A stretch of DNA of 64,000 bases, from NCBI RefSeq assembly GCF_036347135.1, contig NZ_CP108938.1:8866001-8930000 (forward strand), written 5' to 3'. The notes under the pieces are model-generated. The model saw only the letters and a program-made list of their open reading frames with translations, ran no database searches and was not told the DNA's origin. Made by a program: the position numbers and the translations under genes. The DNA is from Streptomyces sp. NBC_00775 (GTDB lineage Bacteria; Actinomycetota; Actinomycetes; Streptomycetales; Streptomycetaceae). This document shows positions 8,516-15,921 of the stretch, in pieces (position 1 is the first letter of the stretch; the number at the start of each line of letters is the position of its first letter).

Positions 8516-9334
8516 GTGGCCGATCTCATCACCGTTGAGAACCCCGACGACCCGCGTCTGCGCGACTACACGGGCCTGACCGACGTGGAGTTGCGCCGCA
8601 AGCGCGAACCCGTCGAGGGCCTGTTCATCGCCGAGGGCGAGAAGGTCATCAGACGCGCCAAGGACGCCGGGTACGAGATGCGCTCGATGCTCCTGTCCGC
8701 CAAGTGGGTCGACGTCATGCGCGATGTCATCGACGAGCTCCCGGCCCCGGTGTACGCGGTCAGCCCGGAGCTCGCCGAGCAGGTCACCGGCTACCACGTG
8801 CACCGCGGCGCGCTCGCCTCCATGCAGCGCAAACCGCTGCCCACGGCGGAGGAGCTGCTGCGGTCCGCGCGCCGGGTGGTCGTCATGGAGGCGGTCAACG
8901 ACCACACCAACATCGGCGCGATCTTCCGCTCCGCCGCAGCCCTCGGCATGGACGCGGTCCTGCTCTCCCCGGACTGCGCGGACCCCCTCTACCGCCGCTC
9001 GGTGAAGGTCTCGATGGGCGCGGTCTTCTCGGTCCCCTACGCCCGTCTCGAGACCTGGCCCAAGGGCCTGGAGTCGGTCCGTGAAGCCGGTTTCAACCTG
9101 CTCGCCCTCACCCCGGACGAGAAGGCGAGGTCCCTGGACGACGCGGCCCCGCACCGGATGGACCGGGTCGCGCTGATGCTCGGCGCGGAGGGCGACGGCC
9201 TCTCCACGCAGGCCCTGATGGCGGCGGACGAATGGGTCCGCATCCCCATGGCCCACGGCGTCGACTCCCTCAACGTGGGCGCGGCGGCAGCGGTCGCCTT
9301 CTACGCGGTGGCGACGGGCCGCCCGGAGAACTGA
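8516..9334 (+). CDS. TrmH/SpoU-family RNA 2'-O-ribose methyltransferase
   Basis: A 272-residue SPOUT methyltransferase with a GTG start at 8516. The N-terminal part ('LRDYTGLTDVELRRKREPVEGLFIAEGEKVI') is the substrate-binding domain found in 23S rRNA methyltransferases of the RlmB/TSNR kind. The C-terminal knot carries the family signatures 'VVMEAVNDHTNIGAIFRSA', 'MLGAEGDGLS' and 'IPMAHGVDSLNVGAAAAV'. It should transfer a methyl group from SAM to a ribose 2'-OH in rRNA or tRNA. The target nucleotide cannot be read from the sequence. The gene follows cysG after 64 bases and ends at a convergent terminator. Confidence 0.9.
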   Translation: MADLITVENPDDPRLRDYTGLTDVELRRKREPVEGLFIAEGEKVIRRAKDAGYEMRSMLLSAKWVDVMRDVIDELPAPVYAVSPELAEQVTGYHVHRGALASMQRKPLPTAEELLRSARRVVVMEAVNDHTNIGAIFRSAAALGMDAVLLSPDCADPLYRRSVKVSMGAVFSVPYARLETWPKGLESVREAGFNLLALTPDEKARSLDDAAPHRMDRVALMLGAEGDGLSTQALMAADEWVRIPMAHGVDSLNVGAAAAVAFYAVATGRPEN

Positions 9335-9344
9335 CCGCTCCGAC

Positions 9345-9372
9345 GGACGGCCATCCGCACCCCCGGCCGTCC
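9345..9372. terminator. Bidirectional terminator between convergent genes
   Basis: GGACGGCC (9345-9352) pairs with GGCCGTCC (9365-9372) between the stop codons of the methyltransferase gene (plus) and the kinase gene (minus). Confidence 0.55.
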
Positions 9373-9374
9373 TG

Positions 9375-10721
9375 CTAGCCGTCCTTCTGAAGCTCGCTCC
9401 GGTACTGCTCGGCCATGAGTTCCCCGGTGGGCAGCGGTGCGAACGACGACTGCTCCTGGCGTACGTCCTTCCGTACGTCCCCGTCGTCGAGCCCGCGCGC
9501 CGGCCCCTGGCACCCCTGCGCCGCCGCGATGCCCAGTGCCACGAGCAGCGTCACCACGACGAACACGAAGAGCCGCTGGCGCAGCAGCCGCGGGTTGGCG
9601 GGCCGCCGGCCCGTGCCGGTGGTCCGGGGCGCGGGACGGCCGGTACCGCTGCGGGGCGCGGGCCTGCTGCCGGAGCGGCCGGTGTTCCGGGCGGGCGCCG
9701 GGCGCGAACCCGTGCGCGAGCCGCCGTTCGTCCCGCCCGTGCGCGGCGGGGGTGTGCCCTGCGGACGCCGCTGGGTGCGCTGCTCGGCGTACTGCTCGGC
9801 CAGGCGCCCCGTCGGCCGGTCGGGATCGGTGCGCGGCGCGGGCGGCCGTGCATCCGGCATGCCTTGTGCCTCGCGGGCCGCGATCTCCTTGAGCCGCAGG
9901 GACAGTTGGAGCGTGCTGGGCCGCTCCTCGGGGTCCTTGGCCAGACACGCGCGTACGAGCGGCGCCAGGGCGTCCGGAACGCCGTGCAGTTGGGGCTCCT
10001 CGTGCACCACTCTGTAGAGCATCACTTCGGAACTGCCGTGCCCGAAGGGCGAGTCCTGGGTTGCCGCGTACGCGAGCGTGGCGCCGAGCGCGAACACGTC
10101 CGTGGCCGGCGTGACGGCGGCGCCGCGCACCTGCTCGGGCGCGAGGAAGCCGGGGGACCCGACCGCCGTGCCGACGTGTGTCAGCGTGCTCGCCCCCGTC
10201 GCCCAGGCGATGCCGAAGTCGATGATCCGCGGCCCCTTCGGGGACAGCAGGATGTTGGACGGCTTGAGATCCCGGTGTACGACACCGGCCTCGTGCACGG
10301 CGACGAGCCCCTCGGAGAGGGCGGCACCGACGGCGGCCACGTCGGCGGCCGACAGCGGTCCCTCCTCGGCGACCTTGTCGTGCAGGGAGGGACCGGGCAC
10401 GTACTGCGTGGCGAACCACGGCCGGTCCGCCTCCAGGTCGGCGGCGACGAGCCGCGCCGTGCAGCCGCCCCTGATGCGCCGGGCCGCCGAGACCTCGCGG
10501 GCGAACCGCGACCGGAACTCCTGATCCTCCGCCAGATCCGGTCGGATCACCTTCAGCGCGACCCGCTGGCCACGCCGGTCGGAGCCCAGGTAGACAACGC
10601 CCATCCCGCCCGCGCCGAGCCGTCTGTGAAGCCTGAACGAGCCGACGACACGCGGGTCCTCGCGCCTCAGGCGCATCATCGCCATGTCCATCCCCGCTGC
10701 CCGGTCCGTTTGACGAGCCAC
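9375..10721 (-). CDS. Membrane-anchored Hanks-type serine/threonine protein kinase
   Basis: 448 residues from the GTG at 10721; internal ATG starts at 10691, 10685 and 10679 are possible. The kinase domain occupies roughly residues 28-285: glycine loop 'LGAGGMGVVY', the lysine in 'VALKVI', catalytic loop 'HRDLKPSNILL', 'DFG' and 'GSPGFLAPEQV'. A Pro/Arg/Gly-rich linker (about 290-375) leads to one membrane helix ('LFVFVVVTLLVALGIAAA') and a short outer tail. There are no PASTA repeats, so this is not the PknB orthologue. The linker shows strong local composition bias. The signal sensed and the substrates are unknown. Confidence 0.9.
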   Translation of the reverse strand: MARQTDRAAGMDMAMMRLRREDPRVVGSFRLHRRLGAGGMGVVYLGSDRRGQRVALKVIRPDLAEDQEFRSRFAREVSAARRIRGGCTARLVAADLEADRPWFATQYVPGPSLHDKVAEEGPLSAADVAAVGAALSEGLVAVHEAGVVHRDLKPSNILLSPKGPRIIDFGIAWATGASTLTHVGTAVGSPGFLAPEQVRGAAVTPATDVFALGATLAYAATQDSPFGHGSSEVMLYRVVHEEPQLHGVPDALAPLVRACLAKDPEERPSTLQLSLRLKEIAAREAQGMPDARPPAPRTDPDRPTGRLAEQYAEQRTQRRPQGTPPPRTGGTNGGSRTGSRPAPARNTGRSGSRPAPRSGTGRPAPRTTGTGRRPANPRLLRQRLFVFVVVTLLVALGIAAAQGCQGPARGLDDGDVRKDVRQEQSSFAPLPTGELMAEQYRSELQKDG

Positions 10722-10887
10722 AGCTTACGTTTCCGCGGCCGGGTGCGCGCAGAGGCCGCGCCCTCTCGTCCCGATCGATTGTCAGTGCCGGGTGGGAAAC
10801 TTGAAAGGTGGTCAGGGAGCGTGTGAACAGGCTGGCTTTGGGCTGCCTGTGACCCCAACCATCCGTCGCAGAAGGGGGATTGGGCCC

Positions 10888-11163
10888 GTGAAGGGTGACC
10901 GTGTGGAGATAGTCGTGGACGCCGGGGACACGACGCGTACGTACGAGGTGGTGGCGAGCAGGGCAGGCCGCCGGGTGGAGACGGCGGTACGCCGAGGTGT
11001 GGTGGAAGTGAGCGAAGTCACCCGAAGCGGATCAGTGGTGCGCACCGCCCGCTTCATGGCGACCCGGGTGCTGGCGCTGGTCGAGCAGCCGGTCCCCAGG
11101 GAGGACAGCTCGGAACAGTCGGGGCACACCGGGCGCCCCCTCCGGGAAGACCCTGAGACCTAG
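10888..11163 (+). CDS. Conserved small hypothetical protein, 91 residues
   Basis: The start is the GTG at 10888, nine bases after AGAAGGGGGA; a further in-frame start at 10792 lacks a ribosome site. The sequence is mostly beta-prone ('RVEIVVDAGDTTRTYEVVASRAGRRVETAVRRGVVEVSEVT') with a polar tail. I do not recognise a named domain. It may be a small beta-barrel or a regulatory protein. Codon use matches its neighbours, which supports a real gene. It lies divergently from the kinase gene, with 166 bases between them. Confidence 0.7.
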   Translation: MKGDRVEIVVDAGDTTRTYEVVASRAGRRVETAVRRGVVEVSEVTRSGSVVRTARFMATRVLALVEQPVPREDSSEQSGHTGRPLREDPET

Positions 11164-11240
11164 GTCCTCATCTCCACCCAGGGGAGTACACCGCAGGTCA
11201 TCGCTCATCCTCCGGGAGGCCCGGCAATCGGTACGAGGGC

Positions 11241-11326
11241 ATGACGACCCATGTGCGCCGCGCGCCTAGATTTGATGTCAAGCGGCGGGTGCAGCACTCG
11301 TCCCCCGAGGTCAGACACCCGCCGCT
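11241..11326 (+). promoter_or_regulatory. Candidate promoter and 5' hairpin of the small membrane-protein gene at 11363
   Basis: TAGATT at 11267-11272 is a good -10, with a TGACGA-like -35 at about 11242. Transcription would begin near 11279, almost exactly where a perfect 11-bp inverted repeat starts (11281-11291 with 11316-11326, 24-nt loop). Confidence 0.45.
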
Positions 11327-11362
11327 GCCAACCACAACAGAAGCTCGGTCAGGAGAGGGACC

Positions 11363-11572
11363 ATGGCCCACACGGCACCGCGGACAGCACTCCGCACGCA
11401 GGGACGCAGGGCGTACAGCGCAGCGTTCGGCACCCGCCGCCAGGGTCAGCGCCACCCATTGGTGGCGACAGCGATGGTCCTTCCCCTGGCGGCCCTGCTC
11501 GTAGTCGTCTTCGGCGGCTGGGACGCAGTGGTCACACAAGCGTCGTCCGTGGGCGTGATGCTGGGGCGCTGA
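11363..11572 (+). CDS. Small single-pass membrane protein, 69 residues
   Basis: The ATG at 11363 lies behind a strong AGGAGAGGG ribosome site. The N-terminal half is basic and polar ('RTQGRRAYSAAFGTRRQGQRHP'). The C-terminal half is one hydrophobic helix ('LVATAMVLPLAALLVVVFGGW') and a short tail, giving a predicted N-in single-pass topology. I do not recognise a family. It has its own promoter and a strong terminator, so it is a monocistronic unit. The ribosome site, topology and flanking signals make this a credible gene despite its size. Confidence 0.7.
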   Translation: MAHTAPRTALRTQGRRAYSAAFGTRRQGQRHPLVATAMVLPLAALLVVVFGGWDAVVTQASSVGVMLGR

Positions 11573-11931
11573 GCGGCGCCCCAGGCCCGGAAGAGCGGTC
11601 CGGGCGGGGACATCCGGCCATGAAACCCCGTGGGGACGGGGGTGCGGCGGACGGCACAAAATGCCCGCGCAGCTGGGGAGCTGCGCGGGCATTTTTTTGC
11701 CGCGCCCCTTAAAAGCACCCTGGCCGGACCGGCGGTTGTTCAGGGGCGCGGGGAACTGCGCGCCCAGCCCCCACCGTCCCGCAGACGACTCTGAAGGGGC
11801 GCGGGGAACGGCGCAATCTTTGAGGGGGGTCTGGGGGCGCAGCCCCCCAGGTGCGGGATGGGACGGGTAGGGGCGGCGGGGGCGAAGAACGTACGCTCGC
11901 CCGGAACCGACCGCACACCCCAGGGGGACCC
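11573..11931. other. 359-base gene-less stretch: terminator plus dispersed repeat copy
   Basis: Besides the terminator at 11658-11698, this gap carries a copy of the dispersed repeat: CGCGCCCCT (11701-11709) pairs with AGGGGCGCG (11742-11750). It continues into a 34-base block (11741-11774) that recurs identically at 38075-38108. A second partial copy lies at 11793-11818, and the G-rich tail at 11820-11885 is shared with 47007-47080. No gene is seen. Confidence 0.6.
11658..11698. terminator. Strong bidirectional Rho-independent terminator
   Basis: AAAA, then TGCCCGCGCAGCT (11662-11674), GGGG loop, the exact complement (11679-11691), then seven T. It works as a terminator in both directions. 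Confidence 0.9.
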
Positions 11932-12867
11932 GTGACCGCAGACGTGCTGCCGGCGCTGACCGCCAAGGCGCGACGCGCGGCCCATACGGAACCCACGCCC
12001 TGCGCGCACCTCGACACGGTCCTCGCCGATCGTCAGGACGCCACCGTCGTCCGGCACGGCGACACCGTGGCCAAGGCCCACGCCCCCGGTACGGACCCCA
12101 CGGAACTCTCCCTGCGCCTCACCGTCGCCGCCAACCTCCCGGACACCCTCCTCGCCCCCCTCAGGCCCACACCCGCAGACCTGCACGGCCGCCTGGTGAC
12201 GTTGTGGCCGTACGGCAGCCCCGTAGACCCGGAGAACCCCGACGCGGCCCCCTGGGAGGCCGCGGCCACCCTGCTGGCCCGCCTCCACCGAACCCCCGCC
12301 CCGGACGGGCTGCCGCCCATGCGAGGCCCCGCCAAGGCCGCCCGAGCGATCGCCCGCCTGCACGCGGCCGGCCCGCACCCCGCCACCGCCCCGGTCCTGC
12401 GCGCCTGGGCCGCCCTCCCGGCCTGGGCCCGAGCCGAGGCCCCCATGCCGTCGGCCGAGCGCACCCTGTGCCACGGCGACCTGCACCTCGGCCAGCTCGT
12501 CCGCCACCCCGCACCCTCCGGCCCCTGGCTCCTCATCGACGTCGACGACTTGGGTGTAGGCCCCCCGGCCTGGGACCTGGCCCGCCCGGCCGCCTGGTAC
12601 GCCTGCGGTCTGCTCCCGCCCGAGGAGTGGCTGCGCTTCCTGACCGCCTACCAGCGCGCGGGCGGACCGGCCGTCCCCGCCGACGGCGACCCCTGGCCCG
12701 CCCTGGACGTCGCGGCCCGAGCCCTCACCGTGCAGACCGCGGCCCTGGCGATCGCCAAATCCGTTGCCGCCGGGCAGCCGTTGGACGAGGTGCAGCAGGC
12801 CGTGATCGACGCATGTGACCGAATGGGCACCGCCCCGCCCGAGTTGGCGCACGGTTTCGCGACGTAG
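11932..12867 (+). CDS. Aminoglycoside phosphotransferase/choline-kinase-fold protein
   Basis: A 311-residue protein from the GTG at 11932, seven bases after AGGGGGAC. The kinase-fold catalytic segment is clear: 'LCHGDLHLGQLV' (about residues 178-189), equivalent to the HGDxxxxN loop, with Q in place of the usual N. It is followed by 'LLIDVDDLGVGPPAWDLARPA', the metal-binding DxD segment. The family phosphorylates small hydroxylated substrates such as aminoglycosides, sugars and choline. The N-terminal lobe is short. The substrate is not indicated by neighbours. A resistance role is possible but not supported by the sequence alone. Confidence 0.8.
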   Translation: MTADVLPALTAKARRAAHTEPTPCAHLDTVLADRQDATVVRHGDTVAKAHAPGTDPTELSLRLTVAANLPDTLLAPLRPTPADLHGRLVTLWPYGSPVDPENPDAAPWEAAATLLARLHRTPAPDGLPPMRGPAKAARAIARLHAAGPHPATAPVLRAWAALPAWARAEAPMPSAERTLCHGDLHLGQLVRHPAPSGPWLLIDVDDLGVGPPAWDLARPAAWYACGLLPPEEWLRFLTAYQRAGGPAVPADGDPWPALDVAARALTVQTAALAIAKSVAAGQPLDEVQQAVIDACDRMGTAPPELAHGFAT

Positions 12868-12941
12868 GGTGCAACCGACCGAAGCCGGGCGGAGTCTGTC
12901 CTGGCGGAAGCAGTACCGACCGGCGAGGAGTTGAGCCGAGC

Positions 12942-13241
12942 ATGCAGTGTCCGAAGTGCCATGCGCAGATGCACACGTACAACCGCAATGGTGTACAGAT
13001 CGAGCAGTGCAGCGGCTGCCGCGGGATATTTCTCGACTACGGCGAGCTGGAGGCGCTGACCCGGCTGGAGGGCCAGTGGTCCCAGCCCGCGCCACCGCCG
13101 GCCGCCCCGCAGGCGTACCCGTCGGCTCCCGCTCCCGCCTGGGGTGCCCCGCAGCACGGCGGCCATGGCGGCGGGCACTACGGCGGCCACGGCGGTCACC
13201 AGCGCCACAAGAGCTTCGGCCACATGCTCTTCTCGTCCTGA
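12942..13241 (+). CDS. TFIIB-type zinc-ribbon protein with His/Gly-rich tail
   Basis: 99 residues from the ATG at 12942. The N-terminal zinc ribbon has two pairs of cysteines, 'CPKCHAQM' and 'CSGCRGIFLDYGELEAL' (zf-TFIIB family, with the typical 'GIFLDxGEL' ending). Residues 45-65 are Pro/Ala-rich, and residues 65-92 are rich in Gly and His ('HGGHGGGHYGGHGGHQRHK'), a likely metal-binding tail. Proteins of this kind are common in actinomycetes, but the function is not known. A strong terminator follows directly. Confidence 0.85.
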   Translation: MQCPKCHAQMHTYNRNGVQIEQCSGCRGIFLDYGELEALTRLEGQWSQPAPPPAAPQAYPSAPAPAWGAPQHGGHGGGHYGGHGGHQRHKSFGHMLFSS

Positions 13242-13244
13242 ACC

Positions 13245-13286
13245 GAAGAAGGGGCCCCTCCGTCCAAGCGGAGGGGCCCCTTCTTC
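13245..13286 (+). terminator. Terminator after the zinc-ribbon gene
   Basis: An 18-bp perfect inverted repeat (13245-13262 with 13269-13286) with a six-base loop begins four bases after the stop codon. Confidence 0.85.
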
Positions 13287-13328
13287 GTACGCAGGGATGT
13301 CGTGAGTCCGGATACGGCCGGACATGAC

Positions 13329-13363
13329 GATGCCCCCGACCGTACGAGACGGCCGGGGGCATC
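13329..13363 (-). terminator. Terminator of the tRNA cluster
   Basis: GATGCCCCCG-A-CCGT (13329-13343) pairs with ACGG-C-CGGGGGCATC (13349-13363), just past the 3' end of the last tRNA on the minus strand. Confidence 0.65.
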
Positions 13364-13366
13364 GGC

Positions 13367-13441
13367 TGGTGCGCGATACTGGGATTGAACCAGTGACCTC
13401 TTCCGTGTCAGGGAAGCGCTCTCCCGCTGAGCTAATCGCGC
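13367..13441 (-). tRNA. tRNA-Val (GAC), CCA encoded
   Basis: A full cloverleaf reads on the minus strand: acceptor GCGCGAT/ATCGCGC, D-arm GCTC...GAGC, anticodon stem CTTCC/GGAAG with loop CTGACAC (anticodon GAC), T-arm ACTGG-TTCAATC-CCAGT. The discriminator A is followed by an encoded CCA (13367-13369). Confidence 0.95.
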
Positions 13442-13481
13442 AGGTCACGCGACCGGAGTCACGCTTACTGCTGGTGCTGCG

Positions 13482-13553
13482 TGCGCGATACTGGGATTGA
13501 ACCAGTGACCTCTTCCGTGTCAGGGAAGCGCTCTCCCGCTGAGCTAATCGCGC
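13482..13553 (-). tRNA. tRNA-Val (GAC), CCA not encoded
   Basis: Identical in body to the copy at 13367-13441 (acceptor GCGCGAT/ATCGCGC, anticodon loop CTGACAC), but the three bases after the discriminator A are not CCA. Confidence 0.95.
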
Positions 13554-13580
13554 GGGTACGGATCCTTCGAGAAGATCCAG

Positions 13581-13652
13581 TGGACGATACTGGGATTGAA
13601 CCAGTGACCTCTTCCGTGTCAGGGAAGCGCTCTCCCGCTGAGCTAATCGTCC
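13581..13652 (-). tRNA. tRNA-Val (GAC), variant acceptor stem
   Basis: Same body as the two other Val(GAC) genes, but the acceptor is GGACGAT/ATCGTCC, with compensatory changes on both strands. CCA is not encoded. Confidence 0.95.
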
Positions 13653-13653
13653 T

Positions 13654-13727
13654 TGGAGGTGGAGACGGGATTTGAACCCGTGTAGACGGCTTTGCAGGCC
13701 GTTGCCTCGCCTCTCGGCCACTCCACC
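13654..13727 (-). tRNA. tRNA-Cys (GCA), CCA encoded
   Basis: Acceptor GGTGGAG/CTCCACC, anticodon loop CTGCAAA (GCA), T-arm ACGGG-TTCAAAT-CCCGT, discriminator T, then encoded CCA. Confidence 0.95.
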
Positions 13728-13766
13728 AGGAGCGTAGGGGTTCGGGAAGATCCCCCACTTCCTGCG

Positions 13767-13839
13767 AGCGGACGACCAGGTTCGAACTGGCGACCTCAAC
13801 CTTGGCAAGGTTGCGCTCTACCAACTGAGCTACGTCCGC
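13767..13839 (-). tRNA. tRNA-Gly (GCC)
   Basis: Acceptor GCGGACG/CGTCCGC, D-loop AGTTGGTA, anticodon stem CAACC/GGTTG with loop TTGCCAA (GCC), T-arm GCCAG-TTCGAAC-CTGGT, discriminator T. CCA is not encoded. It is the first gene of the minus-strand tRNA run. Confidence 0.95.
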
Positions 13840-13996
13840 TTGTCGTTTCCGTTCGGCTTGCGCGTCCCGGCGACGTGTTGAACTCTAGCGGATTCCGGGG
13901 CCAGCACAAAAACGCGTTTGTGCAGCGTGCTGCGGTACGTCCACTCCAAGGACACGGCCGGGGCACCCGCAGGTCACCCGCCCTAGACTCGACTGC

Positions 13997-15040
13997 GTGC
14001 TCGACCTCCCTCCTCTCGCCCGCTTCGGTGGCCTCGTCGCGACCGGCCTCCTCGACGTCACCAGCGACCCCGCGGCCCTGGACTCGAACGGTTTCTGGGC
14101 CGTCTCGGCCGACTTCGAGGGGCGTCTGACCTGCGCCCGCTTCAGGGACGTACGAGAGGAGCCGGTGCCCGCGCCGGTGCCCGGGCGGTGGCGGGGACCC
14201 ACGGCCGGTGACTGGAAGTCGTCCCTCGACCGCGCCGCGTACACCGCGGGCGTACGCCGTATCCGCGAGCACATAGCGGCCGGCGAGGTCTACCAGGCGA
14301 ACCTCTGCCGCGTCCTGTGGGCGCCCATCGCTCCCGACGCCGATGTCGACGAGCTGACCGCGCTGCTCGCGCGCGGCAACCCGGCGCCGTATGCCGGAAC
14401 GATTCGCCTGCCCGGTCACGGGGTCGAGATCGCCACCGCGTCCCCCGAACTCTTCCTGCGCCGCTTCGGCCGGGTCGTCGAGTCGGGTCCGATCAAGGGC
14501 ACCGGACGCACCGAGGCGGACCTCCTGGAAAAGGACTACGCCGAGAACGTGATGATCGTGGACCTGGTCCGCAACGACATCGGGCGCGTCTGCGCCACCG
14601 GCAGCGTGACCGTCCCCGAGCTGTGCGTCGTAGAGAAGCACCCGGGGCTCGTCCACCTCGTCTCCACCGTCCACGGCGAACTGCGCGAGAACGCGGGCTG
14701 GCCCGAGCTCCTCGCCGCCGCCTTCCCGCCCGGCTCCGTCACCGGAGCCCCCAAGTCCAGCGCCCTGCGGATCATCGACGCCCTGGAGACCGCGCCCCGT
14801 GGCCCGTACTGCGGAGGCATCGGCTGGGTCGACGCCGACCGTGGCACCGGAGAGCTCGCCGTCGGCATCCGCACCTTCTGGATCGACCGGGAGGAGGGGG
14901 TGCTGCGCTTCGGTACGGGCGCGGGCATCACCTGGGGCTCGGACCCCGAGGGGGAGTGGCGGGAGACCGAGCTGAAGGCCTCCCGGCTGCTCGCGGTAGC
15001 GTCGGGAGAGTACGAGGCAAATGAAGGGACCCTTCGGTGA
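13997..15040 (+). CDS. pabB: Chorismate-binding protein, aminodeoxychorismate synthase component I
   Basis: 347 residues, GTG start at 13997. It carries the chorismate-binding core: 'YQANLCRVLW', 'ASPELFLRRFGRVVESGPIKGTGR' at about 148-171, 'ENVMIVDLVRNDIGRVC', and 'GSVTGAPKSSAL' at about 246. It should convert chorismate and ammonia into 4-amino-4-deoxychorismate on the way to p-aminobenzoate and folate. The stop overlaps the start of an aminotransferase class IV gene (GTGA), which is the usual PabB-PabC pairing. The N-terminal domain is shorter than in E. coli PabB (about 450 residues). Anthranilate or isochorismate synthase is less likely because of the partner gene. Confidence 0.88.
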   Translation: MLDLPPLARFGGLVATGLLDVTSDPAALDSNGFWAVSADFEGRLTCARFRDVREEPVPAPVPGRWRGPTAGDWKSSLDRAAYTAGVRRIREHIAAGEVYQANLCRVLWAPIAPDADVDELTALLARGNPAPYAGTIRLPGHGVEIATASPELFLRRFGRVVESGPIKGTGRTEADLLEKDYAENVMIVDLVRNDIGRVCATGSVTVPELCVVEKHPGLVHLVSTVHGELRENAGWPELLAAAFPPGSVTGAPKSSALRIIDALETAPRGPYCGGIGWVDADRGTGELAVGIRTFWIDREEGVLRFGTGAGITWGSDPEGEWRETELKASRLLAVASGEYEANEGTLR

Positions 15041-15858
15041 AGATCTGGCTCGACGGCGGGCTGCAGGACATCGAGACCGCCCGCGTTTCCGTCTTCGATC
15101 ACGGACTGACCGTCGGTGACGGCATCTTCGAGACCGTGAAGGCGGTCGACGGGCGGCCGTTCGCGCTGACCCGCCACCTCGACCGGCTGGCCCGCTCGGC
15201 CCGTGGCCTCGGCCTGCCCGAGCCCGACCTCGACGAGGTGCGCCGCGCCTGCGCCGCGGTCATGGACGCCAACCCGATGCCGCTCGGCCGGCTCCGCATC
15301 ACCTACACCGGCGGCCACGGCCCGCTCGGCTCCGACCGCGGCGAGCACGGCCCGACCCTGGTCGTCGCCCTCGGCGAGTCCGCACGGCGCCCCGACTCCA
15401 CCGCCGCGGTCACCGTCCCCTGGACGCGCAACGAGCGTGGCGCCCTGACAGGCCTCAAGACCACCTCGTACGCCGAGAACGTCGTCGCCCTGGCCCGCGC
15501 GCGCGAACAGGGCGCGACCGAGGCGCTGTTCGCCAACACGGTCGGTCAGCTCTGCGAGGGCACGGGGTCCAACGTCTTCGTCGTCCTCGACGGCGAGATC
15601 CACACCCCGCCGGTCGCCTCCGGCTGCCTCGCCGGCATCACGCGCGCCCTCACCGTCGAGTGGACCGGCGCCAAGGAGACCGACCTGCCGCTGGACGTCC
15701 TGGAGAGCGCCGAGGAGGTCTTCCTGACGTCCACGCTGCGCGATGTGCAGGCCGTGCACCGGGTCGACGCCCGTGAACTCCCGGACGCGCCGGGCCCGGT
15801 GACCGCCAAGGCGATGCGGATCTTCGACGAGCGGGCCGGGGACGACCTCGATCCGTAG
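15037..15858 (+). CDS. pabC: Aminotransferase class IV, 4-amino-4-deoxychorismate lyase
   Basis: 273 residues, GTG start overlapping the pabB stop, which implies translational coupling. Fold-type IV PLP features are visible: 'ISVFDHGLTVGDGIFET'-like N-terminus, the PLP lysine in 'LKTTSYAENVVAL' near residue 139, 'GATEALFANTVGQLCEGTGSNVFVV' and 'PPVASGCLAGITR'. PabC removes pyruvate from aminodeoxychorismate to give p-aminobenzoate. A D-amino-acid or branched-chain transaminase role is possible by fold, but the coupling with PabB makes folate synthesis the best call. Confidence 0.88.
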   Translation: MKIWLDGGLQDIETARVSVFDHGLTVGDGIFETVKAVDGRPFALTRHLDRLARSARGLGLPEPDLDEVRRACAAVMDANPMPLGRLRITYTGGHGPLGSDRGEHGPTLVVALGESARRPDSTAAVTVPWTRNERGALTGLKTTSYAENVVALARAREQGATEALFANTVGQLCEGTGSNVFVVLDGEIHTPPVASGCLAGITRALTVEWTGAKETDLPLDVLESAEEVFLTSTLRDVQAVHRVDARELPDAPGPVTAKAMRIFDERAGDDLDP

Positions 15859-15921
15859 AACGCGGCTCGCGGTGCGGATAACCGGATGACCACGGGCCGC
15901 ACGGCGGGTAGAACACCACTG

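Noticed and set aside
11157-11166. GACCTAGGTC palindrome at the stop codon of the 91-residue gene
   Set aside because: Only ten bases long and overlapping the stop codon. It is too short to claim as an operator.
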